Notes under the pieces: model-generated
What the model was told of the DNA's origin: nothing
Seen by the model: only the letters and a program-made list of their open reading frames with translations
Database searches by the model: none
Origin: Stentor coeruleus
Taxonomy: Eukaryota > Ciliophora > Heterotrichea > Heterotrichida > Stentoridae
NCBI GenBank assembly: GCA_001970955.1
Contig: MPUH01000145.1
Coordinates: 1-64,000 of the forward strand
Reading direction: 5' to 3'
DNA length: 64,000 nt
Position numbers and translations under genes: made by a program
Part shown: piece after piece, positions 40,539 to 49,970 of the stretch
Position numbering within the stretch: the stretch's first letter is position 1
Layout of the letters: every line of letters starts with the position of its first letter

Positions 40539-40862
40539 TTAGATCAAAAATAAATCCTGAAGTTCTTTTAAAGAAAATAGTCTAGCTGAACTTGTCATGA
40601 TCTTATTAGCTACAATCTTCGGTGGCACTTCATCTCTAATTGTCTCTAAAATACTCTTCAAAATTTTATCTATCGGCCATGATGTATCAGACTGTATCTT
40701 TTTTCTTTTTTTCTTGTCTATCATCCCTATATTTTTCTCTATCATTTTTTCAACCTCATCTAAAAAGTCAGGTTCGCTTTTTTCTTTAAATACATCCTCA
40801 ATATAATTCATCATCAAAATTTTATTCTGATTGATATGATCTTTAAGTAAATCCTCTTCCAT
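40539..40862 (-). CDS. Small helical protein, unknown
   Basis: 107 aa, acidic N-terminal half and KKKRKK near residues 51-56, then WPIDKILKSILETIRDEVPP, predicted helical. No family recognised. It lies 31 bases upstream of the FYVE gene and 66 bases from the next minus-strand gene, which fits an ordinary compact gene in this run. Confidence 0.65.
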   Translation of the reverse strand: MEEDLLKDHINQNKILMMNYIEDVFKEKSEPDFLDEVEKMIEKNIGMIDKKKRKKIQSDTSWPIDKILKSILETIRDEVPPKIVANKIMTSSARLFSLKELQDLFLI

Positions 40863-40928
40863 ATATAAATTTTATAACACCCAATATGATTTTTTCAATA
40901 ATTTGACTATTAACAATTAAAATATAAT

Positions 40929-41615
40929 TTACCTACTCTTTCCCAAAACCAATGAACAATGAGGGCATTTATGAACAAAATAATCAGCCATCCAGCTTGG
41001 ATAACTACAACATGTAAAGAACTTAGAGAAAGCTTGTAACAACTTATTGCTATAGCAAGAATTGATTTCAACTACAGTATGTACATCTTTTTTACAAAAT
41101 CTGCAATAGCTTGTTGTTTCATTATCACCTAATTTAGGTATACTTCTAATACAAGAAGAAATTGATGGTTTTTCAGTGCTTAATAAGCTTCCTGAAGCAG
41201 TTTCTACAATACTCAGCTGAAACTCATGCCTTTTTTCAGAACTTTCTTTTCTAAACGTACTATTAAGACTAGAACAATCCCCTGGACCTAAATACACTAC
41301 CGAGTCAGCATCACTAGGATTTCTAGTATGCACAGGACTTTCATTATCCTTCAATCCTATCAACATATTTTCAATATTTGCATCAAGAGGAAAATAAATA
41401 CTTCTTTGTCTATGATTCGAATTCGTACGTCTATAACAATATTCTTTACTTTTACGCGGTAGTAGTATTGGAGAAGTCTCATTCTTATCTATTTTATTCA
41501 AATATCTTGTAGCAGATGTAGTACTATTCTTTGTCTTTTTCTCTGCGAAAATCAAACTGCTAAGGTTTTTATCATTTGTTTGTACAAAAACGTTTGGAAC
41601 TTGTCCGGTATTCAT
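40929..41615 (-). CDS. LITAF-like protein with a long Ser-rich N-terminus
   Basis: 228 aa. The last 60 residues read YCRFCKKDVHT, then a moderately hydrophobic stretch with CC (AFSKFFTCCSYPSWMADYF) and HKCPHCSLVL, the split zinc-knuckle arrangement of LITAF domains. The membrane stretch is weaker than in the gene at 35398-35751. The preceding 165 residues are Ser/Thr/Asn-rich and probably disordered. Two LITAF-like genes within 6 kb may be old paralogues. Confidence 0.7.
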   Translation of the reverse strand: MNTGQVPNVFVQTNDKNLSSLIFAEKKTKNSTTSATRYLNKIDKNETSPILLPRKSKEYCYRRTNSNHRQRSIYFPLDANIENMLIGLKDNESPVHTRNPSDADSVVYLGPGDCSSLNSTFRKESSEKRHEFQLSIVETASGSLLSTEKPSISSCIRSIPKLGDNETTSYCRFCKKDVHTVVEINSCYSNKLLQAFSKFFTCCSYPSWMADYFVHKCPHCSLVLGKSR

Positions 41616-41703
41616 TTCAATTTAAATATGAATTCATATAAATTAGATATGAAAACTCAATCATAATATAATTCAAAGTCTTAGATTAACTAAAAAGTAG
41701 GAC

Positions 41704-42195
41704 CTAAAATACATTAGGCTGATACTTATAAATATTATCTTGAATAGTATCGCGGTCCTGCATATCTCCAGAAACTTTTTTCTCAAGACTTGTTGTTTTT
41801 TTAGCCATAGCCGCAAGTCGGTTTGCTTCTTGAGTTTCTCTTAACCTCTGTTTCTTTTCCATTTCTCTTTGCCGTTCCATTTCTACTACCATTCTTCTAT
41901 GATTTTCCATTGCTTCATTTTCCATATCAGACCTTTTCCTTTCTTCTTGAGTTTTTTGATCTTTCATATATAATTGGAACTGAGCGTCTTGTCCAATTCT
42001 AGCTTTAAGTTCAGATTTTTCTTGAGTACTACCATGATGAGTTACACGGCGATGCTCTTGCATTTGATCTTTTCTGTTACGTAAAGCTTCAATTCTTGCT
42101 TGTTCTGCCGCATGTTCAGATTCACCAGATGTTTCATTACGGCCATTGTAAGCCTTAGGTTTTCTATTCATTATGTTTCCTCTTGACTCTTGCAT
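41704..42195 (-). CDS. Charged helical protein, unknown, possibly axonemal
   Basis: 163 aa, almost wholly helical and rich in E, R, M, Q (ERKRSDMENEAMENHRRM, EMERQREMEKKQRLRE). It ends DTIQDNIYKYQPNVF. It looks like small ciliary microtubule-inner or coiled-coil proteins but I cannot name a family. A second ATG at codon 9 is possible. It heads a run of minus-strand genes and is divergent from the kinase at 42454. Confidence 0.7.
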   Translation of the reverse strand: MQESRGNIMNRKPKAYNGRNETSGESEHAAEQARIEALRNRKDQMQEHRRVTHHGSTQEKSELKARIGQDAQFQLYMKDQKTQEERKRSDMENEAMENHRRMVVEMERQREMEKKQRLRETQEANRLAAMAKKTTSLEKKVSGDMQDRDTIQDNIYKYQPNVF

Positions 42196-42453
42196 AATTA
42201 TATTAATGGCTATGCTTACAATTTAATTTAAAATAATCTTATCAAAAAATCTTCAAACTCAGTTTATACCTCCAAACCTTTAACCTAAACAAAATCTCTC
42301 TTTCTTTCCTTCAAAACCAACCTAAAAAATATTTTCACTTTTATATTAAATAAACCATAAACCCAAAATATACTCATCCCTCAAAAAACTTATAATATTT
42401 TTATAAACCTCATCATCAACCTAAAACCCTAATCACAATTTTCTATAATAAAA

Positions 42454-44175
42454 ATGTCAACCCCTCCTTCAGACCTACTGCTACTAACTTTAGAAACCTT
42501 AAAAACTCAAGCTATAACACAAGAATCCCAAGTTCCACATGAGTGCAAGAAGATTTTTTCTAATCCAATTGACTTAACTTTATCTGAACTCGCAGTATAT
42601 TATTCAATCATAGGGGCAAATAATCATTATCTCTTAACATACATCTCAGCATTATTCACATTAAGAATATGTAAAGATTCTCCTATGCCAGGAAACCAAG
42701 GCTTAGAATATTTTGAGACAGTTAAATATTTTATAGACACATGGCCTCAATATCGTGATTGTGCTATGAATATTTATTCTTCAGCATTATTACAAGAAAT
42801 CTCAGAAGCCAACATAGAAAGTCTTTCTTTATGGGGTCAAAAAATTGCTTTACTTAATTTACCTAAAGATCTTGTTGAAGTTGTAAGAATATGGCTGCAA
42901 ATTAGATTCTCATCTGAAAGTTATACTTTTTTATTAAAAATCCAAGAAAGTTTTGAAAAACAAGCAATTATTCGGCTGATAAATTTTATAAGACAAGGTC
43001 AAAGTTTGAATATGGAATTAGATGATATAGTAAACATGTCAACATCTTTAATCCTTGAAAACATAATAACAACAAACGATCTTAAAGGGTTTAAAAAATG
43101 TTTAGGTGAAGTAGTGGATATCAATTATAAGGATACAAGAGAAATTATATCTTATATAAAAACATTAAAATCATTAGATCAAGAGAATATAGAAAAACTA
43201 TCTTTTATAGAAGAAAAAGTTGGAGTTTCTAATAATTTTAAATTGAAGGATTATGTGAAAAAAGTGAAAAATTATATTGATAATGAAGTTCTTATATCAA
43301 CACATATTAATTGGGAATTAATGCAAGTTGAACCATGTCCAATATACGCTCATAGTTCAGATGTGATTAATGTGACAATATCAAGAATTAGATTCCCAGA
43401 TGGTTTATCTATGGTAAGAAAATCATATACAGCGCTTATAGATGATTTTGATTTCTCGCCTATAGAAAATGAGATTAAAATTTTAACATATTTATCTAAC
43501 AGATCAAGTCCAGACAATTGTTTTTTGAAATTTTTTGGTGCTGCAAGGGAAAGTAAAAGCATCCATTTATATATGGAAGCTGGGGGAAAAAATCTTATGG
43601 ATGAACTTACTGAGTATAAACGTAAAAATCAAAGTCTAGACTCGGTTCTAATGGAAAAATGGGTTATATCATTATTGAATTGCTTTTCTGATTTGAGTCT
43701 TAATAAAATCTATCATTGTGATATAAAACCTCATAATATTGTAATATATGGGGATAATAAACTAAAGGTTATTGATTTTAGTATAAGTAAATTTGAATCA
43801 GAAAGGGAAGTTACAATTGTAGCTACTAAATATAATCCTATTCAAGGTACGAGAGGGTATATGGCTCCTGAACTTCAAGATAATATAGATAAAGGGCTTA
43901 ATAATGCATGTTATAAGGAAGGAAAAGCTGATGTTTTTTCCCTTGGGATGACATTTTTACAGATGATGACTTTTGAAGATCTTACAGGATTGAATAAATT
44001 AGCTAAGACTGAAGAACTTCATCAAAAAATTGATAGTGTTAAAGGGTATCCTATGTGGATAAACAATTTGTTACATGCTATGCTTAGGCCGACTAGGGAT
44101 AAAAGACCAAGTTTCAATAAATGCTTAGCTTGGATAAGAATTGAGTCAGGGTCTAGTTTTACTACGTTTAATTAG
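42454..44175 (+). CDS. Atypical protein kinase with a long N-terminal domain
   Basis: 573 aa. Residues 1-280 are helical and unrecognised. The C-terminal kinase domain has HCDIKPHNIVIYG near 420 (catalytic Asp and Asn present), IDFSISKF near 440, where DFG is replaced by DFS, GTRGYMAPEL near 467, and DVFSLGMTFLQMM. The glycine-rich loop is not recognisable (the region reads HSSDVINVTISRIRFPDG). The activity is therefore uncertain, though the HRD-like Asp and APE motif suggest it could still be a kinase. The final RPSFNKCLAWI matches the end of the fold. Confidence 0.85.
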   Translation: MSTPPSDLLLLTLETLKTQAITQESQVPHECKKIFSNPIDLTLSELAVYYSIIGANNHYLLTYISALFTLRICKDSPMPGNQGLEYFETVKYFIDTWPQYRDCAMNIYSSALLQEISEANIESLSLWGQKIALLNLPKDLVEVVRIWLQIRFSSESYTFLLKIQESFEKQAIIRLINFIRQGQSLNMELDDIVNMSTSLILENIITTNDLKGFKKCLGEVVDINYKDTREIISYIKTLKSLDQENIEKLSFIEEKVGVSNNFKLKDYVKKVKNYIDNEVLISTHINWELMQVEPCPIYAHSSDVINVTISRIRFPDGLSMVRKSYTALIDDFDFSPIENEIKILTYLSNRSSPDNCFLKFFGAARESKSIHLYMEAGGKNLMDELTEYKRKNQSLDSVLMEKWVISLLNCFSDLSLNKIYHCDIKPHNIVIYGDNKLKVIDFSISKFESEREVTIVATKYNPIQGTRGYMAPELQDNIDKGLNNACYKEGKADVFSLGMTFLQMMTFEDLTGLNKLAKTEELHQKIDSVKGYPMWINNLLHAMLRPTRDKRPSFNKCLAWIRIESGSSFTTFN

Positions 44176-44767
44176 GTTTTTAGGGTAAAAAAATATTTTT
44201 TTTTATGTTTTGAAGTGGTTAAGGTGTTGGCTAGATTTTTGATCTTGAATGGAATAATTAATGAAGGTGATAGATTTTAAGGAACTTTTATGTTTAACTT
44301 ATCTAATTTTCTATCTAAATTTCAACTTATGCCCTAAACCTTCCACACATCTTTTTCCTAAATTTCCAATCAGCCCATCCCACAAAAATATTTTTAAAAT
44401 CCCATAATCTAACACACAACAACACAATAAACATTAAACCAAAATCCTCAAAAAAAATCCAATCTCCCAAAATCCTATAAAATCCTAGCCGATTCTAAAA
44501 ACAAAATTTTCAAAGCTCTTTAAATAAACTCAAATAATAATTTTACTTCAACAACCTCAAAATTCTCAAATTTTTTATTATAATCATTATATAAAGCCAT
44601 ACAATTTCTATCAAAACCTAATATTCTTCTTCAAAAATCATTACACCTTATCTTATATACAAAACTTATTCATAATTTACTTCATTGCATATTTAACTAT
44701 AATCTAACTTTTATATCATATATCAACAGCTTAAAATAGGTAAAATATACTTATGCTCTTTATTATA
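44176..44767. other. Intergenic with a clear composition switch
   Basis: G/T-rich after the kinase gene until about 44290, then strongly C/A-rich and G-poor to the next start. No coding signal. Confidence 0.65.
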
Positions 44768-46180
44768 ATGAATAACTCAAGTTCTATAGAAGGCTTATCA
44801 GTAATCGACTTCAAAAATGCTCTAAATAACTATACAATGACAATAAAAAAAGCTAAATCAAAAGAAAGCTTATCTAATTATCAATCCAAATATCGTGAGT
44901 ATCTTAAAAGAAGAGTCAGTACATCTTTGGAAAAGAGATGCAAAAAAGTTAGTAATTTCATTGACCAAAACGCTAATACAGAAGACAATTTCAAGTTTTT
45001 TCCGTTTTTGTACAAGCACAAGCATTTGAAACTTCAAATAAAAGTCCCAACAACTTTGTATATTAGCAAGAATCTTATGTTTTTAGTATCGTTTAAAGAC
45101 TGTATAAATTTCACCACTGGGTCAGAAGTTAAGCAAAAGTTCATAGATTCATTAGTTATTAACGAAGATTTTCCTATATGTGTTTATAATTCTTTTGATA
45201 GAGGAATTATGTTCTTTTCAGATATAGAATCTGTAATTGAGGGTATTAAACATAATGAAAACTTTGAAGGATATTTTCAGCATTTTATCAAACCCTTTGC
45301 CAAAAAGCCAGGAATTCTGCTAACAAACTCTAAAAAGAATGGTTTCAATAAGCACTATTTATTGCATAAAAACTTAAAAGTCGAAAAATCTAAACCAGCA
45401 AAAGAAATACAAGTACAAAACCCTCTGATTTGCTATTTGCAAAAAATTATGACTAGCGCAACTTCAAACCCTAAAAACAAAGATGATGAAAACGCTAGTT
45501 TAACTAACGATTCTTCAACTATCAGCATAATCGAAGAAAAAAAAGGTTTAAAAAACAGCAGTTTTTTCAAAGGTCTAGTAAAAAGTGTTAACAACTATCG
45601 ACAACCAAAACTTATCTACATCAACACCCAAGAAAAGTACAAAAAATTCATAATATCAGCAAATGATTTCAAAAACTTATCTTATTATTCAATGAAAACC
45701 TATTTACCTGATGTTGAAAAAACGACTTCTACTATATTTTCTATACTTTCTAAAGATTACAAAGCTAAATATAGCAAAGATCTTGATGAAATACAATTAG
45801 TTTATATAAAAGATCTAAATCAAGGATGGTTATTATTAAAAATTAAAGCAATAAAATGCACACAAGCTTTTTCAAGAAAAACTCCATGTAAGTTTTCTAT
45901 TTCAGAAGAAAATTCTCCTTTAGCTTTTAAGAAAAATATGCTGAAACTTGATTTAAGTCGAGCAGTATCCCCATTGTGTTCTGTAATATCAGATGCAGAT
46001 GAAATTCTTCATCCAAGAATACATATAAGAAGTTTGAATAAAATTAAAGCTAAATGTGCTTTGAGAATGATTGATAAGGATGATAGTAATATAGATTTTA
46101 AGGATAATCAAGATAGAGATGAAAAAAAGAATTTTGCTATGGTGCTTGAGAAATTTAGGATTAAGAATGGGTTTAAGTGA
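44768..46180 (+). CDS. Protein of unknown function
   Basis: 470 aa from the ATG at 44768 (MNNSSSIEGL); an ATG five codons upstream at 44753 is less likely since its extra residues (MLFII) look untypical. Mixed alpha/beta sequence, lysine-rich, with no signal peptide or membrane segment. Residues 60-200 look globular (HLKLQIKVPTTLYISKNLMF). A Ser/Asn-rich linker at about 225-260 separates a second half with QLVYIKDLNQGWLLLKIK. I recognise no family. TGA is the stop. Confidence 0.75.
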   Translation: MNNSSSIEGLSVIDFKNALNNYTMTIKKAKSKESLSNYQSKYREYLKRRVSTSLEKRCKKVSNFIDQNANTEDNFKFFPFLYKHKHLKLQIKVPTTLYISKNLMFLVSFKDCINFTTGSEVKQKFIDSLVINEDFPICVYNSFDRGIMFFSDIESVIEGIKHNENFEGYFQHFIKPFAKKPGILLTNSKKNGFNKHYLLHKNLKVEKSKPAKEIQVQNPLICYLQKIMTSATSNPKNKDDENASLTNDSSTISIIEEKKGLKNSSFFKGLVKSVNNYRQPKLIYINTQEKYKKFIISANDFKNLSYYSMKTYLPDVEKTTSTIFSILSKDYKAKYSKDLDEIQLVYIKDLNQGWLLLKIKAIKCTQAFSRKTPCKFSISEENSPLAFKKNMLKLDLSRAVSPLCSVISDADEILHPRIHIRSLNKIKAKCALRMIDKDDSNIDFKDNQDRDEKKNFAMVLEKFRIKNGFK

Positions 46181-46710
46181 TATGAATTAAGATAATAATA
46201 AGAGGATTTAATTATAAGATTTAGGAAAAAAAAGTTTTGGTATATGGAATTGTTGTATATTTTGATAGGATTTGATTTTTTTTATTGTAAATTGAATATA
46301 GGGAGAGATTATATATGATTTTTTTTCATTTTGCAGGATTTTATAGAGAAATGATGGAAAATAGATTTGGTTGAGATTTCCATTTTTTGGGATAGGATAT
46401 TGATTTTATATTCTTTATAGGTTTTGCTGTTTAATATTTAATATATAATTAAACTGGGTTTTTTATATTATAAATTTAGTTTATGTTTTTAATACAATAA
46501 AATAACTAGCTTAATGTAATAATTGTGTCTTAGTTTATTAACATATAAAAATTAGTTATTTTAATCACTTTTATATTCCTAGATATTAACATATTATTTT
46601 GTATCCTTCTTCACTAGAATAGTATTGATATATAAAAAAAAAACTACGGAAAAAACTAATAATTTCAACTAGTTTTAGCACTAAAAATATCAAAAAAATG
46701 TTAATATATA
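46181..46710. other. Intergenic, 530 bases, no gene seen
   Basis: First 270 bases are G/T-rich (downstream side), the rest very AT-rich. Nothing recognised. Confidence 0.6.
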
Positions 46711-47688
46711 ATGAATAAAAAAGACCCTTTAGAATTTTTATCATCGATCATATTAGCAGAACAAAACAACCATACAGATATATTCCTATATCTTGAAAGT
46801 GAATCAAATATCTCAAACTTAGGTAAAAATTGTCTAGATATTCATACAAATATTACTAATATAGAAGAAAGATTAGATCAATATCTCACTTTATATAAAA
46901 ATATTTACTTATCATCTATTACCCCAAAGTCTCAATTCTATCTTATAATATGCAATGATCTTATAAATAAAAACTTCTTATTAACACAAAGAATGTCTAA
47001 CAAAATTCTCTTAAGATTAGAAAACCAAGAATATTATACTGAAGATATAAATTCGCATATAAATTTCTTTGAAAATGAATTCTCAAACAATGAAAATCAT
47101 AATTTCAGCTTAGCAGTGATTAAATCTCCATCAAGTGATAAAAATCCTCATAAGCCAATTAGCTACAAAATGGCTTTGCAATGGACTTTTACTTTACAAG
47201 ATGTATTTAAACTCAAAAAAAACAAAAGTACAAAAATCATATTCACGAACCAAGGAGATTATGTAACAGTACATCAGCTTGCAAAAAATAAAAATTCTGA
47301 TATAGGCTATATAGAAATCATATCTAAAGAGCTTAAACTTTTAGATTCATTTGAAATAGGGAATACTACAATTTTGGTCAAAGAAATATTCCAAGAAAAG
47401 CTTATGATTTTAATAGAATCTGATTTAAATTCTCTTCCTGTAACCCTTAGTGAATCTAAAAATCTTCATAGCATCCTATCGGAAAACGAGATATTTCATG
47501 ACTCCCTTATGTTAATAAAATTTAAAAAGAAACCTAATTCATGGTTTATAAAAAACAAAAGCCCAAATTATCCTCTTTATTGCTCTTTAAGTACATCCTA
47601 TAATTCAGAAAACCATGATTTTTATCGTATAAACAACACCCAAAAAATAAAATTATTAGATTATATATTTGAAGCCAACATTAATTAA
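46711..47688 (+). CDS. Protein of unknown function
   Basis: 325 aa, Asn/Lys/Ile-rich, without signal peptide or membrane segments. It contains beta-like stretches (KIIFTNQGDYVTVHQL, IGYIEIISKELKLLDSF, TTILVKEIFQEKLMILIE), suggesting a folded C-terminal half. No motif recognised. It lies in tandem with the gene at 44768-46180 but shows no evident similarity to it. The frame is open for the full length in a stop-rich genome, which supports a real gene. Confidence 0.75.
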   Translation: MNKKDPLEFLSSIILAEQNNHTDIFLYLESESNISNLGKNCLDIHTNITNIEERLDQYLTLYKNIYLSSITPKSQFYLIICNDLINKNFLLTQRMSNKILLRLENQEYYTEDINSHINFFENEFSNNENHNFSLAVIKSPSSDKNPHKPISYKMALQWTFTLQDVFKLKKNKSTKIIFTNQGDYVTVHQLAKNKNSDIGYIEIISKELKLLDSFEIGNTTILVKEIFQEKLMILIESDLNSLPVTLSESKNLHSILSENEIFHDSLMLIKFKKKPNSWFIKNKSPNYPLYCSLSTSYNSENHDFYRINNTQKIKLLDYIFEANIN

Positions 47689-47841
47689 TACTTTCCCAGC
47701 AAATAAATCATATCGCCCTAACATAAATCTTAACCTTTATAAAAAAAAACTCATAAAATAGTCTAATCCACTAAAAATCCTCATCTTTAATCATATAATC
47801 CTAAAATACAATCAATTATTAAATAAAAAAATCTCATTTAA

Positions 47842-48894
47842 TTATTTATTCCTAACACTCCCAGCATTTTTTCCTTTTCTAAGTGCCTCATCAATATTGT
47901 TATTAAGCAAAAGTCTCTGTGCCCTTAAAGGACTTTCTTCCTTATCCAGTATTTTCATCTCAAAATGCTCATAATCAGTTTTAACTTTATCACTCCCTTT
48001 ATTATCCAATTTATTCAAATACTCAATTTCATTTTTAAGTTTTTCTTTTTCCCTATTCAAAGCTTTAATCTTATTCCTACTATCATCTATCAATTTCTTC
48101 AATTCTTTAGCCCTATTAACCCCTAATCCTTTAATATTATTCACATATTTGTTAAGTTCTTCTAATTCATATTCCATATCTTTTAGTTTTTTTAAATGAT
48201 CTGTAAGGTCTTTTATTTCCCTTTCAACTGTTATCATAGCTTCTTTAATATCCCCATCACTCATTGTTAAAAGAAATTCATAACTTAAAATATCATTTTC
48301 TTGCTCTTTAAAACTAGGCTCATTACCTGAAATTTCATTAGTGATAGTTTTGATTTTATAATTTAAGTCAGCGATTTCACCAATAATCCTTTGTTTTGTG
48401 TCTTCTAATTGCATGATTTTTTGTATATAATAATTGATTTCCATTTGTTCTGGTCTACGGGTTATATATGAGAATTCTAATTGTTTGATTTTTTTTTCAA
48501 ATTCAATGACTTGTTCTTGGATCTGCTCTTTTTCTAATGACATAGCGAAGATGATATTTTTCAGCTCGTAAATTTCTTCATTTTTCACTTCTAAATCGTT
48601 TTGTATTGAGATTGTGCGGATTATATTAGCCTCTAATACTGCGTTTGGGATATTAGGGGGAAGGAATTTAACCCCTGTATTTTTAACATCTTTTAGGTTT
48701 ATTTCAAGGTTACCAGCCAAGTTGCTAATTTCGCTTAGAGAGTTTTTATCTTTAAGTTCACCTTTACCTTTAAGATCTTGTTGTAGTCTAAAGTTATCTT
48801 TTTGAATTTCGAGTTCAAGGTTTTCTTCTTTTAATTTTAACATGATTTCTTTTAGCTCTCTGATTGTTGATTCCCTTGATTGACTACAGCCCAT
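47842..48894 (-). CDS. N-acylated coiled-coil protein
   Basis: 350 aa. The start MGCSQSRE is a dual acylation signal: Gly2 for N-myristoylation with Ser6, and Cys3 for palmitoylation. The rest is nearly all coiled coil (LKELMLKLKEENLELEIQ, REIKDLTDHLKKLKDMEYELEELN, IKALNREKEKLKNEIEYLN), broken near residues 75-95 by a Pro/Asn segment. It is likely a peripheral membrane scaffold. The C-terminus ends in a basic GKNAGSVRNK. No family name can be given. Confidence 0.8.
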   Translation of the reverse strand: MGCSQSRESTIRELKEIMLKLKEENLELEIQKDNFRLQQDLKGKGELKDKNSLSEISNLAGNLEINLKDVKNTGVKFLPPNIPNAVLEANIIRTISIQNDLEVKNEEIYELKNIIFAMSLEKEQIQEQVIEFEKKIKQLEFSYITRRPEQMEINYYIQKIMQLEDTKQRIIGEIADLNYKIKTITNEISGNEPSFKEQENDILSYEFLLTMSDGDIKEAMITVEREIKDLTDHLKKLKDMEYELEELNKYVNNIKGLGVNRAKELKKLIDDSRNKIKALNREKEKLKNEIEYLNKLDNKGSDKVKTDYEHFEMKILDKEESPLRAQRLLLNNNIDEALRKGKNAGSVRNK

Positions 48895-49970
48895 TTTATA
48901 TATGGCAAAATACTGGAAATTTGAAGTGTGAAAGTTTAGGACAAGGTTTGATAGGATGATAGATTAGAAGGAGTAGGATTATAATAGAAGGTTTGGCTTT
49001 GGCTTTTTTTATTATGTTGAAATTTGGTTTTGTGCTTTTTGTTGTTAGGATGGATTTTAATATGAATCAGTTTTTTAGTTTTTTTGGGGATTGTTTTGAT
49101 AAGTATATATTTTTATAGTATTAAATATGCTGTTTATATGCAAATTTCAGATGCATTTCCTGCATTTTTTGATTGAAGCACTAAAGGTTGAAATTTTTAG
49201 TAGATTTTTTATAAGATGTTTTTGTCTAACTGAAAAGATAATGCTTTTATATAAAATATTTAATTTAGATTTAAATGATAATTCGGCTGATATATTTTTA
49301 AGGTTTTATTTTCTATCATAGATTAAATTATCCTAAGTCTTATATTTCAGGTGAATATATTCATATTATACTAACTATAATACAATTATATATACGTAAC
49401 ATGATAAAATTCCTTTAACCCTAAATAAGAATAAACCAATTCATTTAGATAACTAAAAATATTGAAAACTTTCATCATTCAAACTATTATACTCAAATAA
49501 AATATTATTCTAAAAATTCAAAATAAATTCTAACAATTTACATATTACATCAAAAAACATCCAAAAAACAAAAATCAAACACTCTAACACCTTTCTCATA
49601 TCATAACTTTCATTTAAACTAAACCAAATATAAGAATATACTATAAATCTTCAGATATATATATCAATATATCTCACCCTATACAATTTTTATATAATAA
49701 AACCATTTACGTCACGAGTTCTTAAAAATATTCTTCCTTCAAAATGAGTAATATTAACTCTTATGCTTTAATTTACATGAAGCACTTTTAGAGTAATCTT
49801 ATAGAAAAAAAAGATATCTTCCAAAGACAAACAATTGAAAATCATCAATTCTTCAACTAAGATCTCAATGAATTCCAATCTTTTAAAATCTAATCATTTA
49901 TCTCCTCTCTCTAAATTTTCTTTCGAATTTACCAACATATTCAATATTCCGACCTGTTGATTTAATATAA
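48895..49970. other. Intergenic between divergent genes, 1.1 kb
   Basis: Plus strand is G-rich to about 49090 (upstream side of the minus gene) and C/A-rich from about 49380 (upstream side of the plus gene). Around 49743 a frame begins MSNINSYALIYMKHF and continues past three stops; I do not accept it as a gene. Confidence 0.55.

Noticed and set aside
49743-49960. A gene beginning MSNINSYALIY upstream of the DOMON gene
   Set aside because: Three stops in about 70 codons is near chance for this base composition, and no intron removes them.
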